64,000 nt of DNA from Dokdonella sp041395345 (GTDB taxonomy: Bacteria > Pseudomonadota > Gammaproteobacteria > Xanthomonadales > Rhodanobacteraceae), in NCBI RefSeq assembly GCF_041395345.1, contig NZ_JAWLAR010000008.1:62001-126000 (forward strand). Direction: 5' to 3'. This document shows, one piece after another, positions 18,434 to 27,870 of this stretch. The first letter of the stretch is position 1. Each line of letters starts with the position of its first letter. The notes below the pieces were generated by a model. That model ran no database searches and had not been told where the DNA came from. It worked only from the letters and a program-made list of their open reading frames with translations. The position numbers and the translations under genes were made by a program.

Positions 18434-19291
18434 ATGTCACGCACGAAATCGCTGCAGCGCCGACTGGCAAGCACGGTAGCGCGACGAACACGGCAACTGT
18501 TCCTGCACAATGCTGTTCGAGTCATCCTGGCTGCGCTTGTTCCAGGCGTATTTCCTGCTGACGCATTGGCGCGGACGGTTTGGCGCTGCGTCCTTGACGG
18601 CACGGTCAGTCTGTCGACCGCAGCGGAACCCGGATCCGAGTGCACGCCTCAAACGCTGGATGACGATGCTGCCGCCCTGCCCAATCTCTGGGGAACCATG
18701 GGTGATTTCCAGGGCACGCTCTACCAGCGCGAGCAAGATGGGAAAACCGTTTACGGCACCCGCAAGCTGCCCGGCTCAAAGCCCCTGTTCGGGTTCTCGG
18801 TCGCTACACCGGCGCACTCGCCAGCGCATGCGGGGCTCGGCCAGGTCGGCCCTCCACGGCTAGATCTGTATCGCAGCGAATTCAGGGCGGCCGCACGCCG
18901 CACGGGCGTCGACGAGGCCTGGCTGCGCGCGATCGCGCATGCCGAGAGCTATTTCGACGCGAGTGCCGTATCGGAAAAAGGTGCGCGCGGTGTCATGCAA
19001 CTCATGCCCGATGTCATCAGCGACTACGCGGTCGAGAATCCGCATTCGGCAAGGGATTCGATCCTGGCCGGCGCAAGTCTTCTGAAGGCGCTCGATGCGC
19101 ACTATGGTGGCGATCTCGTCCGAGTCGCCGCAGCCTACAATGCAGGAATCGGCACGGTCGACGAATACGGTGGCGTTCCGCCCTACGAAGAAACTCGAAT
19201 CTATGTCGCCAAGGTCACCGAACTCTATGCAAACTATCGGAAGGCGATGGGCCTGGTCGTCCGCCCCATGCATCTGATTCCGGCACAGTAG
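18434..19291 (+). CDS. Lytic transglycosylase (SLT domain)
   Basis: This 285-residue protein has a basic N-terminus and a hydrophobic signal segment (VRVILAALVPGVFPADALA). After a region of about 100 residues containing two cysteines (VWRCVLDG and GSECTP) comes the SLT domain (about 150-270). The catalytic Glu is in IAHAESYFDASAVSEKGARG, followed by GVMQLMPDV, and AAYNAGIGTVDEYGGVPPYEET provides the family's second and third motifs. It cleaves peptidoglycan glycan strands non-hydrolytically in the periplasm. It is close to the two L,D-transpeptidase genes, so this stretch is rich in wall-remodelling enzymes. Confidence 0.92.
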   Translation: MSRTKSLQRRLASTVARRTRQLFLHNAVRVILAALVPGVFPADALARTVWRCVLDGTVSLSTAAEPGSECTPQTLDDDAAALPNLWGTMGDFQGTLYQREQDGKTVYGTRKLPGSKPLFGFSVATPAHSPAHAGLGQVGPPRLDLYRSEFRAAARRTGVDEAWLRAIAHAESYFDASAVSEKGARGVMQLMPDVISDYAVENPHSARDSILAGASLLKALDAHYGGDLVRVAAAYNAGIGTVDEYGGVPPYEETRIYVAKVTELYANYRKAMGLVVRPMHLIPAQ

Positions 19292-19553
19292 GCGTCCTCT
19301 TCAGACAGGCACGCCCCATGCACTTTGAAAACCGGGTTCGCGACGATTGCGCCGCCTGATCCGAGTTGCCTTTTGGGAGAGCGAAAGAAGGTGCTGCCAT
19401 GAATCAATTCGTCTGCATCTTCCATCGTATTGGTATCGGCAAGGAAAGCCGAGCCGGGCGCGACCCAGGTCCACAGGAACATGAGCGCCGAAATCGCATC
19501 GAGGGCAGCGAACTGAAGTCGCTGCAGCCGCGACAGTGGCGCGCGCTCCGCGT

Positions 19554-20222
19554 TCACACCGGTTCGATCAGTTGCGGCCCTTGGTTGCGCACGTTTCCGA
19601 CTGCCTTGCCAACCGGATGCCATTCGAGGTCGGGCAAGGGCGCGGCGTGGGCGATCGCCGATGCCTGTTCGCCACTGCCCTCGATCCAGCCGCGATGCAG
19701 ATCCGGAGGCAGCATGAGCGGCATGCGGTCATGCAGCTTTGCAAGTTCACCTTCGGCATCCATCGTCACGATCGAATAGGTTTCAACCGGCTCGGCATCC
19801 TTCGGGCACCAGCGCTCCCACAATCCTGCGAACATCAATACCGGCGAATGCGCGGGATGAATGTAATAGGGCTGTTTCTGCTTGCCCTCGCCCGGCCATT
19901 CGTAATAGCCCGATGCCGGAACCAGGCAACGACGCGATTTCCATGCCGAGCGGAACGCCGGCTTGCTACTGGCCGTTTCGACCCGGGCATTGATCGTGTT
20001 GTAGGCGATTTTCGCATCGCGGGCCCAGGCCGGAATGAGGCCCCAGCGCATCCGGGTTGCATGCGCCTTGCCCTCGCCATCCCCGACCAGAACCCAACCG
20101 GGCTGGGTCGGCGCCATGTTGTAGGCGGGTTGCGGATCCTCCTCCGGCAAGGTCAGTTGCAGACCTCCGGAAAACTCCCAGATCTCGCGCCAGGTGTAGT
20201 AGCTCGAAAACCGACCGCACAT
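19554..20222 (-). CDS. yedK: SRAP-family DNA-protein crosslink protein (YedK/HMCES)
   Basis: This 222-residue cytosolic protein traps abasic sites in single-stranded DNA as a stable thiazolidine crosslink. After removal of Met1 the reactive Cys2 is N-terminal (MCGRFSSYY). Other family motifs are RWGLIPAWARDAK, the NARVET stretch, the glutamate in ASGYYEW and the histidine in KLHDRMPLML. Length and layout match E. coli YedK. The neighbouring genes are unrelated and no SOS box was recognised upstream. Confidence 0.96.
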   Translation of the reverse strand: MCGRFSSYYTWREIWEFSGGLQLTLPEEDPQPAYNMAPTQPGWVLVGDGEGKAHATRMRWGLIPAWARDAKIAYNTINARVETASSKPAFRSAWKSRRCLVPASGYYEWPGEGKQKQPYYIHPAHSPVLMFAGLWERWCPKDAEPVETYSIVTMDAEGELAKLHDRMPLMLPPDLHRGWIEGSGEQASAIAHAAPLPDLEWHPVGKAVGNVRNQGPQLIEPV

Positions 20223-20357
20223 GATCCTGTCCTCGCGCTGCGCCTCTCGAACCGGACTGGCGGCTGCAACGCCTGATTGATCGTGGCTGATAATGCCACG
20301 ACAACTTCTCGCGTGCGCATGACACGGCGGGCCGGTTACACCATCTCGCGCGCTCGG

Positions 20358-21872
20358 TCATTGGAGCGGGAAGGAGAAAAGGGAACCTTCGATCGTCGCA
20401 ACGATGATGTGATCGCCGCTGCGCACGGGCGAACCGGCGATGCCCCACTGATGCCCGCCAGTGTCAGCCAGAGGCCAGCGCGACAGCAACTTGCCGGTCT
20501 CGCGATCCAGTGTGCTCAAGCTGGCCTGGTGCTTGACGAAATAGGGCGCGCCGCCTGCTGCGCCCGCGTAGATCCGATCCCCGACGAGGAGTGGCGTGCC
20601 CCAGGTCCAGCCGCGAACATCACTGCGCCAGTGAACCTTGCCGTTGGACGGGTCAATCGCACTGACCCGGCGCAGGTCGGACGATCCGACATAGAGCACG
20701 CCATCGCTGATGACGGGTGTCGACTCGACCCAGGAGCCCCAGAAATACAGGCGCCAGACCTCCTCGCCGGTGTTCGCATCAAGTGCGAACAATCCGGCAC
20801 CACGGTTGCCGATGTAGACGCGTCCGTCCTCGATCAAGGGCGTCGCGTTGACGTCGGCGCGCGTGTCGTACCGCCAGCGCTCGACGCCGCTGTTCCTGTC
20901 GAGTGCGTAGACGAAGTGATCGGCGCTGCCAAAGACAACGCGTTCCGCATCGACCGCTACCGCATTGCGAATCTTGCCATTGGTGCCGAAGCGCCACTTT
21001 CGCTGGCCGCTGGTCGCATCGATCGCATGCAGGCTGCCCTCACCCGATCCGACATAGATCACCTCGTCAGCGACGACGGGTGTGGCCGCCTGCCAGTCCC
21101 AATCGAACACGGTCGGATGTGGAAGAATGCGCGGCACTTCCGCATCGCCGAGCGCGTATCGCCACACTTGCTGGCCATTCACACGGTCCAGCTTGTAGAG
21201 ATATCCGTTGTCGCTGGCGAAAAAGACGGCATCCGAAGTTACCGCCGCGCCGCCAAATATCGGAGCACCGGCAGAGAACGTCCACCTGATTTCTCCCTTG
21301 ACGGTGTCCACTGCATTGAACACGCCACCTGTTCCGCCCACATAGGCAACACCATCCAGAACCGCAGGAGTCGCGAAAACCTGGCCCCCGAGGCGCGTCT
21401 GCCAGAGAGGAGCCGGACCTGTCGGCACATCCGGAATCGGCGATTCGACAGGAATGGAATTGACCCGTGTCAGCAATGCCTTGCTTTTTGGTCCGGGAAA
21501 CGTGCCGGACAAGGTGTCGCCTTCAAGGGTCAGTGACAATGCGAACGGTTCCACGACTACGCGGTCGCCATCGCGAACGATCTCCGAAGTGTCCGGATAG
21601 TCAAACACGTTGGTGATGGGCTGAGTGAAGCGCATGCGCAACGTGCCCGTGTCGTCGCGCCTGAATTCGAATCCGACCTCGATGCGTTCCTTGTCGGTTC
21701 CTGCGGTTCCCCACCATTTCCCCTCGAGCGGATCCGTAGCTGCCGACGCGGCGTGCACGGAAGTCGAACGCGTGGCGAAGGCACTGATGACCAACAGCAG
21801 AAAACACCCAAGTTGAAACGACCTGGCTGAGACGCCAGGGCCCGGGGTAGCGGAAGCTGTCCGACAAGACAT
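20358..21872 (-). CDS. Secreted PQQ-like beta-propeller protein
   Basis: The protein has 504 residues from the ATG at 21872, the second possible start, which has GGGGA upstream. A signal peptide (GCFLLLVISAFATRSTSVHA) leads to a short N-terminal domain (PLEGKWWGTAGTDKERIEV), then seven or so propeller blades. Each blade carries the W-containing repeat pattern typical of PQQ-type propellers: APLWQTRLGGQVFATPAV, GEIRWTFSAGAPIFGGAAV, GQQVWRYALG, GQRKWRFGTNG, GVERWRYDTRAD and GEEVWRLYFWG. It lacks the usual PQQ-binding catalytic residues that I could recognise, so it may be a BamB-like scaffold or an enzyme of unknown type. It is divergent from the metallo-beta-lactamase gene. Confidence 0.85.
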   Translation of the reverse strand: MSCRTASATPGPGVSARSFQLGCFLLLVISAFATRSTSVHAASAATDPLEGKWWGTAGTDKERIEVGFEFRRDDTGTLRMRFTQPITNVFDYPDTSEIVRDGDRVVVEPFALSLTLEGDTLSGTFPGPKSKALLTRVNSIPVESPIPDVPTGPAPLWQTRLGGQVFATPAVLDGVAYVGGTGGVFNAVDTVKGEIRWTFSAGAPIFGGAAVTSDAVFFASDNGYLYKLDRVNGQQVWRYALGDAEVPRILPHPTVFDWDWQAATPVVADEVIYVGSGEGSLHAIDATSGQRKWRFGTNGKIRNAVAVDAERVVFGSADHFVYALDRNSGVERWRYDTRADVNATPLIEDGRVYIGNRGAGLFALDANTGEEVWRLYFWGSWVESTPVISDGVLYVGSSDLRRVSAIDPSNGKVHWRSDVRGWTWGTPLLVGDRIYAGAAGGAPYFVKHQASLSTLDRETGKLLSRWPLADTGGHQWGIAGSPVRSGDHIIVATIEGSLFSFPLQ

Positions 21873-22226
21873 GACTTTTCCCCTTTCGCAAGCAGGCAAA
21901 ACGGACACCCTGCTGGTGCCCGGTCGACACCGTCAATAGGACGTGCTTGATCCATGCTGTGCCGATCCCTCGGCTCTGGCCTGTGCTGGAAGTCAGAATG
22001 CAGGATGGCCCATGCGCAGCGGAAATGAACCGGGCAGTCTCCGGCCAGGCTGTCATGCCGTGCAGATGCGCAAGACCGGGCGCACGTCCTGCAGCCGCCG
22101 CACCCGTGATTCTGTGGCCGGCTGGCACGCAAGGTCCGGAGCAGTGTTGTGGCCGGGCCGTGCGGCCGAGGCCGGTTTGCAAGGACGTTACTCAATCACA
22201 TCGGGAAAGACGGGAAAGGAGCAGGC
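21873..22226. other. Divergent intergenic region
   Basis: This spacer of about 350 bases lies between the propeller gene (-) and the metallo-beta-lactamase gene (+). No coding sequence or strong stem-loop is seen. It must contain the two promoters; no convincing -35/-10 pair was found by eye. A good ribosome site, AAAGGAG, precedes the ATG at 22227. Confidence 0.4.
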
Positions 22227-23213
22227 ATGAATCGCATTTGGTTTTCCCTGATGTCGGGCCTGTTGATTCTTGCTGCAACAGCCGGGCCGGCAAATTCAGA
22301 TCAGTCGAGCGTCGACGTTGCCAGCGGCATCCAGCTATTGCCGGGCCAGTTGCAGGCCGATCGCAGCCCCGATGGCAACAGCCTCATCCTGCGTGGAGAG
22401 GAAGGACTCGTCGTAATCGATACCGGGCGTGGCAACGAGCACACCCGACAACTCATCGATCTGGTGTCCGAGTCCGGACTGCCTCTGGTCGGCGTCATCA
22501 ATACCCACTGGCATCTCGATCACATCGGCGGAAACGCCCGCTTCAAGCAGCGCTGGCCCGGGCTGCACATCTATGCACACCCATCGCTCGATACCGCCCT
22601 TGGAGGCTTCCATGCGGACTATCGCAAGCAGCTCGATGCGTACCTGCCTACCCTTGCGGAGGGCTCGCCCGAGCAGCAGCGATACCAGGCCGAGATGGAC
22701 TTGCTGAAGCAGGATCGCAAGCTGGCGGAAACCGACCCGTTGCGCAAATCGACGACCTTGACACTGGGCGGACGCATCCTCGAAGTCCATGTCAGCGAAC
22801 ACTCGGTCACCGAGGGAGACCTGTGGATATTCGATCCGCAGACCAGAACGCTGATCGCAGGCGATCTTGTCACCCTGCCTGTCCCGATGTTCGACTCGGC
22901 ATGTCCGGAAGGCTGGAAGCGCACGCTGGACAAGATCGCGGCAACTCGATTCAGGCAACTGGTTCCAGGCCATGGCGCGCCGATGGGTCCCGAGAATTTT
23001 TCGACCTATCGCGAGGCATTCAACCGACTACTCGAATGCTCGGCTAGTAACACGGACAAGCAGACGTGCATCAATCAATGGTTTGCCCAGATGAAGCCAA
23101 TGATCGCCCAAGCCGACGAAGCCTACGGCCGCACCCTGCTCGGCTATTACATCGACCAGTTCATCAGACCCGATGCACCGGGGAGAAAGCGCTGGTGCAG
23201 CCAGAAGGATTGA
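22227..23213 (+). CDS. Exported metallo-beta-lactamase-fold hydrolase
   Basis: The protein has 328 residues from the ATG at 22227, chosen for its AGGAG site. A signal peptide (LMSGLLILAATAGPANS) is followed by a metallo-beta-lactamase fold. The metal-binding motif is in VINTHWHLDHIGGNARF (about 92-108), a second His in VSEHSVTEGDLWIFDP, the bridging Asp in LIAGDLVTLP and the final His in LVPGHGAPMG. The mature protein is periplasmic. The sequence resembles the cyclase/quinoprotein-relay-type MBL group more than beta-lactamases; the substrate is unknown. It converges with the beta-helix gene, whose stop is 18 bases away. Confidence 0.88.
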   Translation: MNRIWFSLMSGLLILAATAGPANSDQSSVDVASGIQLLPGQLQADRSPDGNSLILRGEEGLVVIDTGRGNEHTRQLIDLVSESGLPLVGVINTHWHLDHIGGNARFKQRWPGLHIYAHPSLDTALGGFHADYRKQLDAYLPTLAEGSPEQQRYQAEMDLLKQDRKLAETDPLRKSTTLTLGGRILEVHVSEHSVTEGDLWIFDPQTRTLIAGDLVTLPVPMFDSACPEGWKRTLDKIAATRFRQLVPGHGAPMGPENFSTYREAFNRLLECSASNTDKQTCINQWFAQMKPMIAQADEAYGRTLLGYYIDQFIRPDAPGRKRWCSQKD

Positions 23214-23230
23214 TGCGGACGGCATCGATC

Positions 23231-24667
23231 TCACTCGAGATCGAAGCTGTGCGCAAAAATCACGTCACCCCGCCATTCGTAGGCGCCGAGATCAAACTCC
23301 GGCCCCTGCGGTCGCGGCGCTCCTTCGATATCGAACAGCGGTGCGAGCGCCGAGGTGCCGCCATCCACGGCAGCAGAGGTCGGCAGCAGATGCAGGTCGA
23401 ACGGTGGTGCCGCAAACAACGCGCCGGCATTTGCGTAGACGAATTCGAGGTTGTGATCGATGGCCAGGCTGCTGCCGGCGAGCGAGAAGTCTGTCGCCAG
23501 ATTGTTGCGCACGACGACATTCGAACTGGGCCGTCCATCCTTGTGCGCGTGCACCATGATCCACGGCGGACCGGGTGAACTGCTGTTGATGTCGATCATC
23601 GTGTTGTTGACGATGCGTGAATCGCGCATGCCGTAGAAGCTGATGCCATGCCAGTGATCGGTAATCACGACATTGTTCTCGACGATCCAGTCGACGAAGA
23701 AACCGTCGAAGCAACCGATGCCCTGCATGCTCGTACGCAACGGATCATTCAGGTCGGTCGAACTGATGAACACGTTGCCGCGCAACACGACGCCAGTGAC
23801 CTCGCCGCTGCCGACACCGGTGGGGCCGACTGACCAGCTCTGGAACCCGTCATCGTGGTTGGAGTCGGGCGGATCGCCCACCTTGATGTTCTGCACCCGG
23901 TTGTACTCGAACAGGCCGCGATCGCCGAGTCCGCGCAAGCCGTCCGCCGAGAATCCATCAATCAGGTTTCTCTGGATGGCGGCATCCTCACCACCGACAC
24001 TGATGCCAAAACGCAGGTTGCGCAATCGATTGTCGCGCACGCTGATGCGGTCGCCACCGACATCGATGCCGCTGGAAGCGAGGCTGATCCAGTCCTGTGC
24101 GCTCCAGCTCGAAGCATCGGCGACGCTGAACAGGTCACTGTCGCTCAGCTCGACATCCCAGGTCGGACCGAAATAGCTATGGTTGTTGATCCTGGCTATT
24201 GTTGTCGGCGTATGGGTCGCTGCATGCGAAGGGCTGATCGAAAGCCCGCTCAGCTTCCAGTTCTGCGCGGACTGCACCAGCAGGCTGCGCAAGCGTGGCG
24301 TTTGCCCGGGTTCCGCCGCGATCGTAATCGGGGCCGTGTTGTAGAGGTGCTGGATGGCGATATCGCCGTAATAGCCACTGCGCAAGAACACGGTGTCCCC
24401 GGCCCGGATCGGTGCGCCCGTGTTGACTGGCACAAGGGACATGCCGGCGACATAGGGAAACGAAGGCCAGTCTCGCGACTCGACAAGTCCGGCATCCAGC
24501 ACGGCCTGCAGTGACTGCCAGGGCGCAGCCGCACTGCCATCACCCGCAGGACTGCCATTGACCGGATCGACAAAGAAGGAACTCGCTGCCGCCGGCAACT
24601 GTGCAGCCAGAGTCACCACTGCGAGACAGATTCGAATTGCACTGGCTGCAAGGGGTTGAATATTCAT
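23231..24667 (-). CDS. Secreted right-handed beta-helix protein
   Basis: The protein has 478 residues from the ATG at 24667, which yields a signal peptide (RICLAVVTLAAQLPAAAS). It opens with FFVDPVNGSPAGDGSAAAPW, the usual first coil of pectate-lyase-like beta-helix proteins. Repeated coils follow, such as GDRISVRDNRLRNLRFGISV, EDAAIQRNLIDGF, FEYNRVQNIKV and VVVRNNLATDF, and then EFDLGAYEW, the end motif of the parallel beta-helix family. The last residues (VIFAHSFDLE) resemble the hydrophobic-Phe-Glu tail common on secreted proteins of Xanthomonadales. It may bind or cut polysaccharide, but no catalytic residues were identified. Confidence 0.82.
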   Translation of the reverse strand: MNIQPLAASAIRICLAVVTLAAQLPAAASSFFVDPVNGSPAGDGSAAAPWQSLQAVLDAGLVESRDWPSFPYVAGMSLVPVNTGAPIRAGDTVFLRSGYYGDIAIQHLYNTAPITIAAEPGQTPRLRSLLVQSAQNWKLSGLSISPSHAATHTPTTIARINNHSYFGPTWDVELSDSDLFSVADASSWSAQDWISLASSGIDVGGDRISVRDNRLRNLRFGISVGGEDAAIQRNLIDGFSADGLRGLGDRGLFEYNRVQNIKVGDPPDSNHDDGFQSWSVGPTGVGSGEVTGVVLRGNVFISSTDLNDPLRTSMQGIGCFDGFFVDWIVENNVVITDHWHGISFYGMRDSRIVNNTMIDINSSSPGPPWIMVHAHKDGRPSSNVVVRNNLATDFSLAGSSLAIDHNLEFVYANAGALFAAPPFDLHLLPTSAAVDGGTSALAPLFDIEGAPRPQGPEFDLGAYEWRGDVIFAHSFDLE

Positions 24668-24866
24668 GCGTTGAGACCTGGCTGCCCAGGAGCACGATTC
24701 AATCACCGACCCGTTGTCGAGATGGTGATCAGCTTCACGATCGCGCGGCATCAGGCGTTGCATGCGCCCTGTCGAGAGTCGCAAACGGACTGGCCGCGGA
24801 ATTCATGGTCTTGATTGCCGGTGGCCAGCCCCCCATCTGGATGGATCACGCAAAAGGGTCACGCTC

Positions 24867-25529
24867 ATGAATGCGACGGCAGGTTCAAACCCCATGAAGA
24901 TCGATTTTGTTTCGGACGTTTCCTGCCCATGGTGCGCGATCGGCCTGAAGTCGCTTGAGCAAGCCATCGAGCGCATCGGCGATGCCATTCAGGTCGACAT
25001 GCATTTCCAGCCGTTCGAGCTGAATCCGCAGATGCCACCCGAAGGCCAGGACGTGGTCGAGCACTTGCGAGAGAAGTACGGCTCCACGCCCGAGCAGTTG
25101 GCCGCGAATCGCGAGGCGATCCGTGCGCGAGGTGCCGCGGTCGGATTCACGTTCAACCAGCGCGACCGTGTCTACAACACCTTCGATGCGCATCGCCTGC
25201 TGCACTGGGCCGGTCTTGAAGGTCGCTCTGCCGAGCTGGCGCTCAAGCATGCGCTGTTGCGTGCCTACTTCACCGACGGTGACGACGTTTCTTCGCATGC
25301 CAATCTGATTCGCATAGCGGCATCGGCAGGGCTGGATGGCGAACGTGCCAGGCGAATACTGGAATCGAACGAGTATGCAGAGGACGTGCGCAGGCAGGAG
25401 CAGAAGTATCTCGGCAGCGGCATCCATTCGGTGCCGGCCGTCATCATCAATGACCGTCACCTGATCTCAGGCGGGCAGCCGGTTGAAGTGTTCGAGAACG
25501 CATTGCGACAAATCGCTGCTGCCGGGTGA
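24867..25529 (+). CDS. DsbA-family oxidoreductase (FrnE-like)
   Basis: The protein has 220 residues from the ATG at 24867; the ATG at 24894 (KIDFVSDVSCPWC) is an alternative start. The active site is SCPWCAIG near the N-terminus, typical of the FrnE group of DsbA-like proteins, followed by HFQPFELNPQMPPEGQDV, the helical insert VYNTFDAHRLLHWAG and the cis-Pro loop SGIHSVPAVIINDRHLISGGQP. There is no signal peptide, so it is cytosolic. It probably acts in thiol-disulfide exchange or as a 2-hydroxychromene isomerase-like enzyme. It is divergent from the beta-helix gene. Confidence 0.92.
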   Translation: MNATAGSNPMKIDFVSDVSCPWCAIGLKSLEQAIERIGDAIQVDMHFQPFELNPQMPPEGQDVVEHLREKYGSTPEQLAANREAIRARGAAVGFTFNQRDRVYNTFDAHRLLHWAGLEGRSAELALKHALLRAYFTDGDDVSSHANLIRIAASAGLDGERARRILESNEYAEDVRRQEQKYLGSGIHSVPAVIINDRHLISGGQPVEVFENALRQIAAAG

Positions 25530-25574
25530 TTCGCCCCGGCTCCTCCTGCCGCAACCCGGTAGCCTGAAACGCAA

Positions 25575-25597
25575 TCACCCGGCGCGAGGCCGGGTGA
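25575..25597. terminator. Hairpin after the FrnE-like gene
   Basis: A perfect eight-base-pair stem TCACCCGG / CCGGGTGA encloses CGCGAGG, 46 bases after the stop codon. No T-run follows, so terminator function is uncertain. It lies between converging genes. Confidence 0.4.
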
Positions 25598-25654
25598 CTG
25601 GAAGCCGATGGAAACCGCGATTGTCAATGCTGGCCTGAACATGTATCGATCCGG

Positions 25655-25680
25655 TCCTTCTCCCGCCAGCGGGAGAAGGA
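25655..25680. repeat. Palindromic intergenic repeat, CCTTCTCCCGC type
   Basis: Two 12-base arms (TCCTTCTCCCGC and its complement) lie only two bases apart. The same palindrome occurs at 37421-37444 and 38203-38226, with degenerate copies at 38275-38295 and 57698-57722. It belongs to a dispersed REP-like family and lies between converging genes. Confidence 0.85.
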
Positions 25681-25719
25681 ATGGATTTGTCGGCTTTGTA
25701 CTGTCTACAAGCCCAATCT

Positions 25720-27213
25720 CTAGTCTTGCTTCTTTTCCTTTGCCGCCGCTTCCACATCGTCGAGCATGCTCGGCTTTGTGCGAATCATTTCCGCGGCTTC
25801 TTCCGGGGTAGCCATGCGGGCAGGCTGCATGGCGCCAGCGGTGATACCTCCCTCGCCCCATGCAAAGCGCATATTGCTCTTGAAGATCCTGACGGGCTCC
25901 AGTTTGGATTCGTCCGTGACGCTTCCGTACTGGCCATACAAGCCCTTCTGGCTGTTCGCAATGTAGTAGAGATCATTGCCCACCATGGTTCCGTAGGTCG
26001 GCACTTCGAAGGCAGGATTGGCAACGTCAATCGGCATCATCTTGGTGATGCTCTTGCCATCAGCCGACAGGGTCAGCCGAATCACGCGCTGCGGCGACAT
26101 GCCATTCTCGATCGCGATCAGGTTGCCGTCGTACCAGTAGAGCCCCTCGATTCCACCGAGCACCAGGCTGGAGGGGTCGTGCTCCACGGCGAAACCCGTA
26201 CCGGATTTCAGGTCGGCACCGAACAAGCCGAGGGTGTAGTCCGCGAAGTAGAGCATGTTGCCGTCGTCACTCACGGCCATGCCGCGCAAGCTGGTCAGCT
26301 TCGGATTGGCGACAATGAGTTTCAGCTTGTCGCCTTCAATCGTGAAGATCTGGTTGTTCAGGCCATCCGCGGCGAACACCTGACCACCCTTGCCTACCGT
26401 GATGCTCGAGAATGCGCGCGTGCCGAGATTGGATGGCAGCAGGTACTTGTCGAGCAGCTTCCCGGTGGAAAGCTTGAACTTGAAAATGCCGGTCTTGTTG
26501 AAGTCTTCCTCGCGAAAAGCCTTGAAGTAGAGCGACGAGGTGGACGCCACGTAAAGCAGGTCTCGAGCAGGGTCCGCAGCCATGGCATATACGCTCCACA
26601 GGCCACTGCCGTCAGCCGGGCTGATGAATTCGCTCAGATTGCCTTGCATGTCGGCGAGATAGATCTTGCCGTCACGCACGCTTCCAACCAGGAATTTCTT
26701 GCGTTTCGGATCCCAGGCGATCGACTCGAACAGGGTGTCGCCCTTGGGCAGTTCGAAGGCCACGCTGCCTTCGCCGAATGGCTTCAGATTGGCCTGCAGG
26801 TTCTGCACCACGTAGGACCATGCCTCGGTTCCGGTAACCTTTTCAAAGCGTGGGTCCTCGCTGAGATCGGCACCGTAGCCCTGATCCTTCATCTTCAGCA
26901 GCAGATCGTAGGTCTTGCTCTTGTCACCCATCTCGGCGTAGGTGAGCGCCAGGGCCATGCGCAGGTCCCCGGCATCGGGGTTGAGCTTGCTCAGACGCGC
27001 CAGTGTCCAGCTGAGGCGCTGCAGGTCGCCCAGGCTCTTGTAGCCGGCCACCATGCGCTGCAAGACGGCGATCGAAGTGATCTCGTTGACGTCAGCTTCG
27101 GTGAAGGTCGTCGCATCGCGCTTGGCGGGCGCGCTTGATGCCGGCTTGTCGGCCATTGCTACCGAAACGGACAGCAGCAACAGGGCACAACAAAGCATTC
27201 GCTTGATATTCAT
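25720..27213 (-). CDS. Secreted beta-propeller protein with helical N-terminal region
   Basis: The protein has 497 residues from the ATG at 27213. A signal peptide (LCCALLLLSVSVAMA) is followed by a TPR-like helical part (about 35-130: LQRMVAGYKSLGDLQRLSWT, MALALTYAEMGDKSKTYDLL). A six-bladed SMP-30/NHL-like propeller comes next, with blades such as FESIAWDPKRKKFLVGS, LYVASTSSLYFKAF, SSITVGKGGQVFAADG and GMAVSDDGNMLYFAD. The end is lysine-rich (AAAKEKKQD). Its function is not known; a periplasmic ligand-binding or lactonase-like fold is possible. It is divergent from the Nudix gene. Confidence 0.8.
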   Translation of the reverse strand: MNIKRMLCCALLLLSVSVAMADKPASSAPAKRDATTFTEADVNEITSIAVLQRMVAGYKSLGDLQRLSWTLARLSKLNPDAGDLRMALALTYAEMGDKSKTYDLLLKMKDQGYGADLSEDPRFEKVTGTEAWSYVVQNLQANLKPFGEGSVAFELPKGDTLFESIAWDPKRKKFLVGSVRDGKIYLADMQGNLSEFISPADGSGLWSVYAMAADPARDLLYVASTSSLYFKAFREEDFNKTGIFKFKLSTGKLLDKYLLPSNLGTRAFSSITVGKGGQVFAADGLNNQIFTIEGDKLKLIVANPKLTSLRGMAVSDDGNMLYFADYTLGLFGADLKSGTGFAVEHDPSSLVLGGIEGLYWYDGNLIAIENGMSPQRVIRLTLSADGKSITKMMPIDVANPAFEVPTYGTMVGNDLYYIANSQKGLYGQYGSVTDESKLEPVRIFKSNMRFAWGEGGITAGAMQPARMATPEEAAEMIRTKPSMLDDVEAAAKEKKQD

Positions 27214-27296
27214 CGGTACAACCTTGGATGCTAGCGGGATTGGAGGCGGTGAAAAGACCACGCCGTACCCGCAAAAGTTTCATGGAGCCGACAAAG

Positions 27297-27845
27297 ATGA
27301 CCGAAACAGTGACGCTTTGCAATGGAATCTGGCTGCGCCTGAAACGGCGGGGCCGCTGGGAATTCGCCGAACGAACCAACCCGGGCGGGGGCGTCATGAT
27401 CATTGCCGTCACGCCCGAGGACAATGTGCTCTTCGTCGAGCAGTACCGCCCGGCGCTGGAGTGCATGACCATCGAAATGCCCGCCGGCCTGGTCGGCGAC
27501 GACCCGGAAAGCTCGGCCGAGAATGCCGTGCAGGCCGCTCACCGGGAACTCATCGAGGAGACCGGCTACCGGGCCGGGAGCATGGATTTCATCATGTCCG
27601 GACCGACCTCGGCTGGCATGAGCAACGAAATACTCGCCTTCGTGCGAGCCCGGGACCTCGAGCGCGTCGACCAGGGGGGCGGCGACGAGACCGAGGACAT
27701 CACGGTTCATGAGATACCACGCACCGATGCCGCACGCTGGCTGGTCGAGAAAATGGCCGATGGTTACTCGGTCGATCCGAAGATGTTTGCCGGCATGTAC
27801 TTCCTTGAGCACGACATCGCAATGCCGCACGGAGCTCGAGCCTGA
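27297..27845 (+). CDS. Nudix hydrolase (ADP-ribose pyrophosphatase-like)
   Basis: The protein has 182 residues from the ATG at 27297, preceded by GGAG at 9 bases. The fold begins WEFAERTNPGGGVMIIAV; the N-terminal FVEQYRPALECMTIEMPAGL is that of ADP-ribose or nucleoside-diphosphate-sugar hydrolases. The catalytic helix is AHRELIEETGY. The canonical Gly of the Nudix box (G-x5-E) is displaced because the loop GLVGDDPESSAENA is longer than usual, but the RE-x2-EE-x-G core is intact. It probably hydrolyses a nucleotide diphosphate derivative. Confidence 0.88.
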   Translation: MTETVTLCNGIWLRLKRRGRWEFAERTNPGGGVMIIAVTPEDNVLFVEQYRPALECMTIEMPAGLVGDDPESSAENAVQAAHRELIEETGYRAGSMDFIMSGPTSAGMSNEILAFVRARDLERVDQGGGDETEDITVHEIPRTDAARWLVEKMADGYSVDPKMFAGMYFLEHDIAMPHGARA

Positions 27846-27870
27846 GCATCGCCTGCGGCCATTTTCCGGC

